Positions 47,470 through 57,503 of a stretch of DNA of 64,000 nucleotides are shown piece after piece. The stretch's first letter is position 1. Every line of letters starts with the position of its first letter. This DNA comes from Lophium mytilinum (taxonomy: Eukaryota; Ascomycota; Dothideomycetes; Mytilinidiales; Mytilinidiaceae), in NCBI GenBank assembly GCA_010093605.1, contig MU004202.1, positions 507,560 to 571,559 on the forward strand, written 5' to 3'. Below the pieces are notes generated by a model. That model was not told the origin of the DNA, searched no databases, and worked only from the letters and a program-made list of their open reading frames with translations. The translations under genes and the position numbers were made by a program.

Positions 47470-49476
47470 CTACTTCGCTTTCTCAAGCCAATCCAGAATC
47501 CTCAAAGCCGCTATGCGGGGCACTCCCTTATATCTCTCAACGTCATACGTCTCATCAATAGCCTGTGCCAGCCGCTGGGCCTTCGCGACGGCAATTCTTT
47601 TCGCCTTGGCCCAGTGTTCCCTCTCAATAAACGCATCTGCCTCACCTTCTAGCTCCCGCCGCTTAGTCCGCACGCTGGGATCATCGGCCTTTTCCGCAAC
47701 GCAGAGAGCACAGTCACACTCGAAGCCCCAGGTAGTCATCAAGTTCGACTGCCTTGCATCGTAGTCGCTCGACCAATCGTAGCTAATGAAGATTTCTTCG
47801 CCGGCCTCGATGGGTCGAGTGGCGCGGAGCACCATCAGATCGCCGATAAACTCTTTCTCCGCATTGGCGGCGATACAGGAGTGATTGGCGTAGGCGGTCC
47901 AGATCCAGATGCCCGTGCTCGCGTTGCTGGCATCATCTTCACCGTATTGGCTGCCTAAGCCGAAACCGTTGCGGGAGACGATATCGTGGACTCGTAAGGT
48001 GTCGACAACTGGGCCATCTTCAGTCATGGACACATTCTTGCCGTCGCCTTGGTACTCTCCGCGGAGATCCATGAACTTGTCGATCTGGGAAGGATTGCTG
48101 AGAAGCTTCTGTACGGCCGCCACGCCTAGGCCAACGGGGGACACTCTGATCCGCTCGTCTCGTACGTCGTATGTCATGGCCGTCAACGCGTCGCTTTCAT
48201 GACCATAGACCACACAGAACGCTTTCTCGCCCATGATGATTCCCCCGGCAGCTATTTGGCGAGCTGCGAATAGGCCACGCCCTCGTCCTGGACTGTCTTT
48301 CACGGTAGTGTTGCTGGTGAAAGTTGCTACGTCGACCCGCGGATGAGTTCGAGACAGGTTGGCCCTGAGTTTTGTGAAATTGTATGATCCGTCCTCTTGC
48401 TCGCGCAGGCGCAATTTGATTAATCGGAGATAGGTATTTGAGTCTCTGTCGCTAGGTGTGAGCTTCTGCAGCTCCTGAAAGAAGTTCTTCGCTTCCTGAT
48501 ATTCGCCGAGACTGTATGCAGCGCAACCAGCTCGAAAATAGGCCTTGGTGTCGAGCTCCTTGGATCGCTGGTCTTCCCTACCGGTGAGCGAGGCTATTGC
48601 ATCAGTCTTTGCTTCGTCTAGCTGACTCAGAGCGAGGTTGACATGAGCGCGGTTGCGAGAAATGTCCCGAGCTAGATCGGGATTGGCGGTAGATACAGCT
48701 TCCTGTCTGGCAACTTTCAGACCTTCCGTGTATTTCGCGTGAGCGAGCGGTAGATCCTTTAGTTTTAGAGCAGCATTGCCGTTGTCTTTGCACGATTTCG
48801 CAGTGGTCTCTGCTGCTGCTGCTGCGTCCTCAGCTTCTCTATTCGTTCCTTCGACCGAAAGTAGACTGCTGTTATCCACCTCATCTCTGCAGATGATCAG
48901 ATCTGAAGGATGGTCAATTCGAAGGGTAGCTTCGCCTTGATTTGTGAAAGTAAAGTACGGCTCCTTGATGATATAAACAGATGCGGACTCTAGTACATCT
49001 TCGCCGTGTCTTGACTTGTGCAGACAAATCTCTAAGCGCTCTGTCTCGTCGCCCGCTTCGTTCTGAACCATGGTCCATGACCTCGCCGCATGCGTGACCA
49101 CCGGGCAACGCCTCGCACATTTGACAGTAAGCCTCCGACCGCGATGATGAGTCTCCATTTTGAGGTCGGCCAGTTTCATAGGCTTCAAATCCCGGAGCGG
49201 GACGATGCACGGCGGATAGGGCTGCCCTACACCAATTGCTGGCAACGACCGTCCTCGACCCACGGGCTGAGTCAGGTCAGGATCTGTTGAGCCTCCCATA
49301 TCTGCCATGAGAGACATGCCGGTAGCTTGTTGGATGGCCGCTTTCGAATCCCTTGGCTCTCGTGCATTTCCAACCGATTCGGAGCATTTCTTCAACTTCG
49401 CTTCAATCGTCTTCCGGATGCGATCCGCCTCTTTCTCCGTCAAAAATATCGTGTTTCCATCATTTTGAGGTGCCAT
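47470..49476 (-). CDS. TPR and SET domain protein (SMYD-like), 668 aa
   Basis: Single exon. I start at ATG 49,476 (MAPQNDGN) because the frame's upstream extension has no ATG. The order is a charged N-terminal region, then TPR-like helices at about residues 225-350 (GNAALKLKDLPLAHAKYTEG, YFRAGCAAYSLGEYQEAKNF), then a SET domain at about 390-610. SET marks: GRGRGLFAARQIAAG near its start, the core YANHSCIAA (AdoMet-binding NHxC pattern), and RPIEAGEEIFISYDW (GEEI-x-I-x-Y catalytic block). A Cys-rich post-SET WGFECDCALC follows. This is the layout of the fungal TPR-SET family related to SMYD proteins, but I see no MYND zinc finger. Such proteins are presumed protein lysine methyltransferases; the substrate (histone or not) is unknown. 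The motifs needed for cofactor binding look intact. Confidence 0.9.
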   Translation of the reverse strand: MAPQNDGNTIFLTEKEADRIRKTIEAKLKKCSESVGNAREPRDSKAAIQQATGMSLMADMGGSTDPDLTQPVGRGRSLPAIGVGQPYPPCIVPLRDLKPMKLADLKMETHHRGRRLTVKCARRCPVVTHAARSWTMVQNEAGDETERLEICLHKSRHGEDVLESASVYIIKEPYFTFTNQGEATLRIDHPSDLIICRDEVDNSSLLSVEGTNREAEDAAAAAETTAKSCKDNGNAALKLKDLPLAHAKYTEGLKVARQEAVSTANPDLARDISRNRAHVNLALSQLDEAKTDAIASLTGREDQRSKELDTKAYFRAGCAAYSLGEYQEAKNFFQELQKLTPSDRDSNTYLRLIKLRLREQEDGSYNFTKLRANLSRTHPRVDVATFTSNTTVKDSPGRGRGLFAARQIAAGGIIMGEKAFCVVYGHESDALTAMTYDVRDERIRVSPVGLGVAAVQKLLSNPSQIDKFMDLRGEYQGDGKNVSMTEDGPVVDTLRVHDIVSRNGFGLGSQYGEDDASNASTGIWIWTAYANHSCIAANAEKEFIGDLMVLRATRPIEAGEEIFISYDWSSDYDARQSNLMTTWGFECDCALCVAEKADDPSVRTKRRELEGEADAFIEREHWAKAKRIAVAKAQRLAQAIDETYDVERYKGVPRIAALRILDWLEKAK

Positions 49477-50079
49477 AATAGTCCAAGGCACGCGCACAAG
49501 CTAGTAATAATGCAATACACCTCGGGAGTTCGTGGTATGTGAACAGGATGGTTGAGTCGAAGTAAAGAAAAAAAGACGAAGGTGCCAAGACCTCGCCAAC
49601 CTAAAATCAGAAACGTCACTCTGATCCATTCCCAAATCCTTCGGTACAATGTTATCAATTTCGGAGACTTGCTCAAGGTGATTTGACAACAATAAACCCG
49701 CGGGCGAGTGCAATAGCGCCCACAGAGTGGTAATAAACAAGACATAATATAGGTAAGTGTGAGCAGAGGAGGTTTCAGTGTCGGTCCCGTGACGTTTGAG
49801 TTGACTACCTAAATAGACATGATCTATCTACTCAGGGGCTAAGCTACATAGTTGCTAAGTCTGAGAGCTAAAGAGTATTTCAGGCCGAATTCCAGCCATA
49901 TGATATGAAGATTTAGGATCTGGTCGTGCACGTGACCTTGCCCGGAGTTACCCGGGTACACTGGTCGTACGAACAACCTTGGAACACCTTTACGACCTCT
50001 TCCCGGAAATCAGATCTCCCCGACCCTCTTGTTCCATGTTCTTGACCGACCTTGTACCAGCGGCCACTGTCTTGACCCT
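49477..50079. other. Intergenic between the SET and MFS genes
   Basis: About 600 bp holding the promoter of the SET gene and the 3' region of the MFS gene, both on the minus strand. No gene, repeat or clear core-promoter motif is seen. Confidence 0.5.
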
Positions 50080-52219
50080 TCATCCCGTCTCCGACGCCTT
50101 CTTATCCTTCCTAGTATCAACCCATCCCATCCCCATCGCACAGAGCATGCCGCCAAGGCAGATAGCAGCGGCCATGTAGAAGACCTTATCGATACTGTTT
50201 GCGAAGGCCTGCAACACACCATCCAGCTCCGGGCTTCCCTTTGGAACAAGCGCACGCACAGCACTGGGGCTCGCTCCGGCGTGGAAAGCAGCCTCGGGTG
50301 AGACTGAAGGGGCGTGCGCCCTCAATTCCGACGCCAAGCTTCGCGTGAAGATGGCATTGCCGACCTGGATGAAGATGGCGCCAGCGAGGTTTTGGCAGAA
50401 GATGACGAAGGCAATGCCGACGGGTATTTTCTGCGGGGGCAGCGCGTTCTGGACCGCGATAATGCCCTGTGGCCAGAGGTTAGATTCAGCAGAGCTGAAG
50501 ATATGGGTTCGTGAAGCACTTACTGTCTGCAACGCCAGGCCTCGGCCGAATCCTAAGATGATCTGGTAGCCTATCCACATGCCCGTCTTAGTCGTAGGTG
50601 AAAATGTAGACATAAGGCCGTTTCCAATTGCACTGACTGCAAGCCCGACTGCTGCGAACGGGAGATAGTACCCGACTCTCGGAATGAGGAACCCACTCAA
50701 GAGTATCGCCGTCATCTGGCTGAGATGAACTGGCAGAGTATTTACTCCGCTCATTGCTGGCTTATATCCGAGGACGCTCTGGAAATAGATCGGTATGTAC
50801 TGGCCGTCCACGAAGATGGTTACTATCAGCGCCGCCCCGTTCAGCGCGCTGCACCAGACAATGCATTGCTTGGCGAGCGAAAAGGGAATCATAGCTCGAT
50901 CTCCCATATGCTTTTCCCACCATAGAAACGCAATCGCAGTTGCTCCAGCGCCACAGAACAAGCCGACGACCACAGAGCTGCTCCATCCGTACGAGGTCCC
51001 GCCGAGCTGGAGCGCCAATAGGAACATGATCGCGGCGGGTGCAAAGAGGGCGAATCCCAGGAGATCGAGCTCGGGGAGCGTCTCACGCACTAGAGAGGGT
51101 GTGAAGCGTTCCTTGGCGGTCAGTTCGGGTACATCTACGAGGGTGAGGAAGACGGCAGCTACGGCGCCGATGGGGAGGTTGATGTAGAAGCCTACGATGC
51201 ATCAGCGTTAGGGTGTCCGACATTCATTGAGAGGAGTACGTACACCATCGCCACGATGCGTACTCTGTGAGAGCGCCACCTATCAGTGGTCCACACAAGG
51301 TGCCAATCTCGAGGACTGTAACACCCGTTAGCACGAGAGTTTCGGCCCACGAGCAGGATTTGGAGACGTATACCTCCAAAGTAGATCCCGGTGTACACTG
51401 CACCTTCGCATTAGCAACCAAGGCAAGTCATCTAAGCTACCATCTGGACTCACGAGGTCGTTTTCTCAACGGTACAACGCCAGCAATGATCGTGATAGCT
51501 CCGGTCAAGAGCCCCGACGCGCCCAGACCAGCAATCGCCCTTCCGCCGATAAGCATGGACGAGGAAATTGCTAGTCCACATACCAAGCATCCCAGCTCGA
51601 AGATGGCGAAGAATACAAGATAGGTCCACTTGCGAGTGTCAGCGTCCTGTTGCTTCGCTCCGAATCAGAACTCGCGTACCTTATTGCTGTAAGATGTGAG
51701 CATCCTCCCGGTCAGAGGCTGCAGGGATGCACTACAGGGTGTAAGTTTTACGTTTATTCGCGTCGCTTTGTCGTTGTACAGCAGAAAGCACATGGATGTA
51801 CGCACCTAGCTAGCTCATACGCGGCCATGTACCACCCTATATCGGGAAGAGAGTGGAAGTGGGTCGTGATGCTCGGTATCGCCTAATATCATTAGTCTCT
51901 TTCCGCCTTCGAATGCCACTATTCAAAGCGGAGGCCAACTTACGGTCCCAATGATGGTGCGATCTAGGAACAACAGAAACCCCGACAACGTCACGCTTCC
52001 TAAGACAGCTAAGAGCTTAAGGCCGGTGATGTACTCATGGCTCTCCTCCTCCTTTTCCGACAGCTCGGTAGGGGCATCGTCTATTCCATTGCTTCCTAGG
52101 CCTTCAGCACGCTCCTCGACTTTAGCAGCAAGCTCAATCTTCTCCTCATCACCATGCTGCGCCTCCACGTCACCCTTCCTGGCGGTTGGCACCATGGAGC
52201 CTGGCAAGTCCACACCCAT
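50080..52219 (-). CDS. MFS transporter, DHA2 (14-TM drug/toxin efflux) type, 576 aa
   Basis: Eight exons on the minus strand: 52,219-51,944; 51,882-51,806; 51,731-51,680; 51,628-51,454; 51,397-51,374 (only 24 nt); 51,315-51,244; 51,191-50,524; 50,466-50,080. They sum to 1,731 nt with all phases matching. The last intron (50,523-50,467) is 57 nt and stop-free; its GTAAGT donor, CTAAC branch and CACAG acceptor argue that it is really spliced. An acidic cytosolic N-terminus precedes TM1 ([20 protein letters not shown]). Motif C of antiporters is present ([19 protein letters not shown]), as is the loop [15 protein letters not shown]. The family exports drugs, toxins or metabolites by proton antiport at the plasma membrane. 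The substrate is unknown. It is divergent from the SDR gene at 52,753. Confidence 0.93.
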
Positions 52220-52752
52220 TCTCTCGTTGCTAACCTCTTAAGCTGCTGGTGCAAGGTATCGAATTGGCAACGTATATAGTGAGGTTTAGCGGTGTCGCAG
52301 GAAATGAGGCTGGTGTAGAGATCGGAAGAGGCGTCTCTCGGCCGGAGAACTATCTAGGTAGGTAAGGTTAGGTGCGGCTTCTGTTTGTGCGGATATACAG
52401 CTTCTCATTACATCCGGGGGAAGGAAGCATCACGCGACCCGAGCTAACCGGAACGGGTGAGATAGCGCCGTTAGGGAGAATCCGCTATCGTACTGAAAGA
52501 CCTCACCGGCCACAGCCGTAAAGATCATAGGTGAGTAGAGAGCACTTACACATCGAGGTAAATTTCAGTAATTTAGCCTTGCCCAGTCAGCTTTAGTCTG
52601 GTACAGCGCCGCACATAACGAGACCCCCTAAAGGCCGGTTGGAAGTGTATATATCACCCTTGCCCAGAGTTACAATATTTAAATGGTTAAGTTTGAAGTT
52701 TCATCCTCTCATCTATAGCTCTACCATAGCCCCTCTTCTTTCAGTCTGCAAA
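52220..52752. promoter_or_regulatory. Shared bidirectional promoter of the MFS and SDR genes
   Basis: 533 bp between two divergent start codons. Each side has a TATA-like box: TATATA on the minus strand at 52,273-52,278 (about 54 bp from the MFS ATG) and TATATAT on the plus strand at 52,648-52,654 (about 99 bp from the SDR ATG). Co-regulation is plausible from the arrangement. I see no convincing zinc-cluster site. Confidence 0.55.
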
Positions 52753-53802
52753 ATGAACCCAGTCAACCAAACTCCTTACCAGCTTCCAGCTGACGCTACC
52801 TGGCTGAGTACGTGCACTTTAGATTTGAAGAAGACGAGAAACAACGGAGAGCAACTAACTATATCGTCGCACAATAGTCACCGGGTGCTCGAGCGGCATT
52901 GGTCGTGCCATTGCAGAGTTCATCGCCAGCAAGCCCAACCAGCGTCTCGTTGCTACCGCCAGGAACCCATCTAGCCTCGGATATCTCTCCGATAGCAACA
53001 CCAACATCCTGAAGCTCGCTCTAGACGTCGCTTCTCCTACCTCTGTCGAGAATGCCTTCAAAGCAGCAGCGGCTCACTTTGGAGCCAGCTTCCACATCGA
53101 TGTCGTCGTCAACAATGCCGGCTACTCGCTTGCAGGCGACACCGAAGCCGCAACAGAGGAAGAAACGCACAATGAGCTCGAGACTAACTTCTTCGGCACT
53201 GTGCGCGTCACTATGGCCGCTGTCAAGGTGATGCGCCAACACAAGGAGCACCGCGGCGGCGTTATTTACAACATCTCTTCGATCGCTGGTGTGTGCGCCT
53301 TCCCGGGACATGCGTTCTACCACGCCGGAAAGTTCGCCGTCGAGGGCTGGAGTGAGTCTGTCGCTCAGGAGATGCATCCGGATTGGAATAGTTAGTCGCG
53401 TTCCTGCTCGTTCGATCACGATGACGTGTTCTGAATAGTTTGTCTCCCCCAGTCAACTTCTGCATCGTCGAGCCCGGCGCCATCAAGACGAACTTCGAGT
53501 TCTCCAGCATGAAGCACACGAAACCGCATGAAGCCTATGCAGGCGAAGACATGCCAGCGCGAAAGATGGATGCCTTCGTCAAGGAGCATCTCCATGCAGG
53601 CGTTGGTGTCGAGCCCATTGCCGTCGCTCGGGTTCTGTACCATGTTGCGGATCGGGGCGAGAAAGTTCCGCTTCATTTGCCTCTTACCGCCACTGCGATC
53701 CAGCTGATTACGATGAAGCTCCAGGGACGACTCGAGGAACTGGAGACGGTGAAGGACTTGAGTGCTATAGATAAGGGGGAACCTCAGTTTAAGCTGCATT
53801 AG
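52753..53802 (+). CDS. Short-chain dehydrogenase/reductase (classical SDR), 305 aa
   Basis: Three exons: 52,753-52,807; 52,878-53,390; 53,453-53,802 (918 nt, phases consistent). It is a Rossmann-fold NAD(P)(H) oxidoreductase. The cofactor glycine motif TGCSSGIG sits at about residues 20-27, with NNAG in VDVVVNNAGYS. The catalytic Ser is in YNISSIAG, and the YxxxK pair in FYHAGKFAVEGWSES. PGAIKTNF follows the active site, as in classical SDRs. The first Arg after beta2 (VATARNP) suggests NADP(H) preference; this is inference. The length is normal for the class that acts on keto or hydroxy groups of lipids or secondary metabolites, but no substrate can be assigned. It is divergent from the MFS transporter, a common arrangement for a detoxification or small-metabolite module. 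Confidence 0.93.
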
Positions 53803-54263
53803 CACTGCTACAGTCCAGGTGTCCTGATGGAGTTGCAAAAACACCATCGAGATTAGAGGTCGTTGTGGCATTGAGCACTAGGAATCAGGGTGGATTACAG
53901 GTCGAATTGGGTTAGCGGATGATGTAGACGGCCTTCCGAATTTGCGCCGCGCGATTTCATGGTAGAGTTACATGAGTTTGGGCCCTCACTGCGACTGCTT
54001 GGTGTGTCCTAATCGTTTGCGAAATCCGAAATTCGATAAAAGACTCCACGAAGCGAGAATAGGGCTACCGTTTGACCAATAGAAACATGTTGGTAAGGGA
54101 ACAGCTTACAGTGGTGCCTAGACAGAAAGAAAGGAGTCAAAGCACATTGTTCGTCGCTATCATCATCGGTAATCAGGCTACCTTCTGGTCAAGCCAGGAT
54201 ATGATAGCTAGAGTACCCCTCCCACGGTGGCCCCAAAACATGATCTGTATCGAGCCGGCGGCT
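53803..54263. other. Intergenic between the SDR and kinase genes
   Basis: About 460 bp between convergent genes. A short CTTACAGTGGTGCC block near 54,105 recurs near 59,386, each once. Nothing else is seen. Confidence 0.5.
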
Positions 54264-56534
54264 TTATTGATTGCATTTGCACGGCGTCCAAATAAACGGG
54301 CAGGCTGAGAAGGTGTTCAGTAGGGCTCGCGCATCAGGTCGCTCTTCTCGTGTCACGCCAATCATCGGCGCGATGAACCGCGGAAACACGTCGAACCCGG
54401 GGACGGTGATGGTTCTAAACCAGAGCTTGATCCGCTCAGTGACACGGCTGTATATTAGAATGTTGCGCGCCGCGGCAGCGCCTGGGCTATAATGGTATTC
54501 TTCATCTTCCTGTACATGTTTCAATAAGAAATCATGGAACTCGCTGATGGACTTGTGGTGGTGCGAGACTGAAAACATTTCAGCGAACACGCAGCCGAGG
54601 GAAAAAATGTCTGTGCCTCGACCATGCTTGACCAAGGATTCGTCCACAAAGTTGTTGAGAACCTCGGGCGCTGCGTACATCGCTGATGTCCGCGCTGGTT
54701 CCTCGGTGGATGTGGTTTGGCCAACGACAAACCGGGAAGAAGAGCTGAAATCAGTGAAGAAGATTTGTGATCCACGGTGGACAATGTTAGATGGCTTGAT
54801 GTCTTGATGACGAATGCCTTGGTCGTGCATATAGACAAGCGCAGATATCAAGCACGAAAACCAGCGTCGGAGCCACCGTTCCTCTTCTAACGTGGGTCTT
54901 CTTTCTCCAACCTCATCTAAGAACGCTGAGAGGTCATTTTCACCGACTGGTGACATCAACAGGCAGTAAAACTCTTTTTTCTTTTGGGTGAGGTCCTCAT
55001 ACGAGCCTAGAATCTGCACAACATGGGGATGGCATAGGTCCTCCAAGACTTTAGCCTCTTCTTGAATAATTTGCAGTCGTCTCTTGCGCTGATGATATGG
55101 AAGCTGGACACGCTTTCTAACGAAGGTCTCGAAGCCAGATTCGGCAACTCGAACTTCTTCGACCACCCCAAGGGAACCGTGTCCGAGGTGGCTACATACA
55201 ATGAAAGAAGTCTTCGAACCCGGACTGAGAACACTGTGACCTATGGTGAGACCGCACCGGAACGCGACATCATCGCGAGTCCTCGATTGTAAAAGTCCAG
55301 TCCCGGAGTTGCTCTTATAATCCGGGTAGAGTGAGTGCGGAGAAGAGCGACCCGTGCTGCTGGATGTCCATTGTGCGGAGGGTGACCCCTCCTTCGGTGG
55401 CTGTGGAGGTATTAAAGCATTTTGATCGTGAGATGTAGACGTTGGATCGCTTGCCACTTCGTCTCGCTCAGAGGATCGAGTTCCAGAGCTTTCTTTGGAT
55501 ATGTTCCTTCGTAAAATTCTCCAACCATGTTTCGTGTATGGCATTTTTGTGGCACGAACACTGTCAGCCTCGGATTGGGCTTGGGACTGCCGAGGTCGTC
55601 GTTGGACGTGCTCTCTCTCGGTTTGAAAAGACTTCTTCGAGACATTGGCGCTCTCCTGGGATTGTGAAGATGGTATGAAATCATTTGCGACGAGTTCTCC
55701 ATTGCTAGGTTTGAGGGCTTCTGTGGGTTGTGCGTAAGGCAGTCGGCGTAATGGATAGTCAATATCCTCGTCTCCATCCGTGATATTAGCGTTCGGGGTA
55801 CCGTACGCAGCCTCAAGACTCAGATCTCCCGACAGCAGCTTATGAAGCATACTGTCGGATTCAATATCCTGCTTCGCGGATCTTTGCTTCTGCGGGGAGA
55901 CGGAATCAGCACCCAGAGCCCGGAGGTTTGGCAATGCCCGTGAAGGGGAGCGTTTGTTGTAATTCACTCTCGGCTGGCTTCTCGCCTGGCTAGTTTCTCG
56001 TTCCTTGCTCCTTCGTCTGGCGGGAAGCAGCTTCGCGTATTCGACCTTCAATAGGCGCCCAAGGATCTCCCAGTTATTCATGGTATTGATTACGTGAGCC
56101 GCCTCCTCAGCGCTCAGGAATTCGGCAACTGCATGACCGCTAGACAGGCCATGTTCCTCTTGATAGTTGAAGGCGTATGGTCGTGGAAGTCCCTCAGTTT
56201 CCATAATCTGCAAAAGATGGTCTTTTGAGACAATAGAACGCAGATCCTTAAAAATGATACTAGTACGTACTATTTTGCTATCAAGTGCAAAAGCTTGACC
56301 GTCGACCATCTGTGTCCGATGGGGCGGGATCGGTGGACTTGGCGCAAGCTCATGCCTCGTCGGTTCTTGAAGATCATTCCAAGGGATGTTCAACGCATGT
56401 GTGAGGCCAGCGTCTATTGGCGACTGAGCGAGCTGGCCATCACTGCTGTTGGAGTGCTGTCCGGCCGGATTTCTCGAGATTTTGCTTAGGTCTACCATAC
56501 CCCAATTCCTCGAGAGTTTGGGTCGATCTTCCAT
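54264..56534 (-). CDS. RRM-domain plus serine/threonine protein kinase fusion, 756 aa
   Basis: A single exon with ATG at 56,534; the frame upstream has no ATG. Residues about 90-167 form an RRM-like fold: beta1 SIIFKDL, the helix DHLLQIMETEG, beta3 GHAVAEF, and the end EILGRLLKVEYAK. RNP1 is weak and lacks the usual aromatic pair. A long Ser/Arg/Gln-rich linker follows (about 168-440). The kinase lies at about 443-740: glycine loop LGHGSLGVVEEV, the Lys in FVRKRVQL, the Glu in IQEEAKVLEDLCHPHVV, the catalytic loop RHQDIKPSN (D about 578), a DFS motif in place of DFG (FTDFSSSS), and YAAPEV. The key Lys, Asp and Asn are present, so activity is plausible. An RNA-linked or signalling kinase is a guess. 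It could be joined to splicing or RNA control, as in the human RRM-like kinase UHMK1, but that has the reverse domain order. Confidence 0.85.
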   Translation of the reverse strand: MEDRPKLSRNWGMVDLSKISRNPAGQHSNSSDGQLAQSPIDAGLTHALNIPWNDLQEPTRHELAPSPPIPPHRTQMVDGQAFALDSKIVRTSIIFKDLRSIVSKDHLLQIMETEGLPRPYAFNYQEEHGLSSGHAVAEFLSAEEAAHVINTMNNWEILGRLLKVEYAKLLPARRRSKERETSQARSQPRVNYNKRSPSRALPNLRALGADSVSPQKQRSAKQDIESDSMLHKLLSGDLSLEAAYGTPNANITDGDEDIDYPLRRLPYAQPTEALKPSNGELVANDFIPSSQSQESANVSKKSFQTEREHVQRRPRQSQAQSEADSVRATKMPYTKHGWRILRRNISKESSGTRSSERDEVASDPTSTSHDQNALIPPQPPKEGSPSAQWTSSSTGRSSPHSLYPDYKSNSGTGLLQSRTRDDVAFRCGLTIGHSVLSPGSKTSFIVCSHLGHGSLGVVEEVRVAESGFETFVRKRVQLPYHQRKRRLQIIQEEAKVLEDLCHPHVVQILGSYEDLTQKKKEFYCLLMSPVGENDLSAFLDEVGERRPTLEEERWLRRWFSCLISALVYMHDQGIRHQDIKPSNIVHRGSQIFFTDFSSSSRFVVGQTTSTEEPARTSAMYAAPEVLNNFVDESLVKHGRGTDIFSLGCVFAEMFSVSHHHKSISEFHDFLLKHVQEDEEYHYSPGAAAARNILIYSRVTERIKLWFRTITVPGFDVFPRFIAPMIGVTREERPDARALLNTFSACPFIWTPCKCNQ

Positions 56535-57503
56535 ACCGCGCTGATTACTTTTCGGCGTCAAAGTCAAGCTAATGGTAGCAAAAGGATTGAAGTTCTATGA
56601 CAAGGCTTATTGCTTTATATTGGGTCTAGTCGTTCGATCCAAAGATTCCTATCTTGTCGAGGACTCTCGAGATTTCCATCAGTTCTTTCGTGAGCGAGTC
56701 GAAAGGACGGGCGATTTTAAGCTACGGACCGTGACTTCTAGTTGAGTAGTCCAGGATCCTACGCGGGACGTGTAGACGGTGCTCGAAAAGTGTATGATCA
56801 TGCGCGGTAATGTCTTGTTGTTCGAACTTGCTGGGATAGAGAGCGGAGCCTTGCGCTATTCTTTACGCTATGCGGAGTCGTGGACTTCGTGAGACACAAG
56901 GAACCTATCACCGGAACAGCGATGTTGTGCTCTTAGGCAAGAAAGACAGAGCACTACGGAGACAGTAGCGAGAGAGGTGGTAGGGAGAGAAAGGAAGAGG
57001 TTCGCGACGGCGTCTTAGGCCATGCAGGTGGCTAGGATGTTCAGCCCGCAAGCTAAGCCACCACGGCTGCAGCCTTGCAGCACCAACCGCGTGTCTTGTC
57101 TCTAAAAACCAGTCCTGAGGCCGAATCCTTCAGATATTACTGTTCTGTTACCCGACATTCGCAAATCACTTACCCCTGAGAACTGGGAGAAACCCAATAG
57201 ACAGCCTCTATGGCTTAACTAACCGCGACAAGTAGAAGAGTATAAAGACTCATTTTATCAAGCTCTACTACCAGCCTTTCATTGCTGCAGGTAGTCTAAG
57301 CACAAGAATTTTCTCTGCTCCAACTCATTGCTAGACGGGACTCAGTGCGTCAAAAGGCCGAGTAATATCCACTACATCAACACCCCGTATTCTGCGATGT
57401 TCAAGAGCCCATATAGACACCCCACGCAGCCCTGATGAGTGCTTAAGTTCTCTTGCAGCAATATAAATTATATCTACCCACTAACACTAGCTAATACGAG
57501 CAA
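56535..57503. other. Intergenic, promoters of two divergent genes
   Basis: About 970 bp between the kinase gene (minus) and the SMI1-like gene (plus). No gene, repeat or tRNA is supported. Confidence 0.5.

Noticed and set aside
50080-53802. A secondary-metabolite gene cluster around the MFS and SDR genes
   Set aside because: No polyketide synthase, NRPS, terpene cyclase or other backbone gene is visible in the window.
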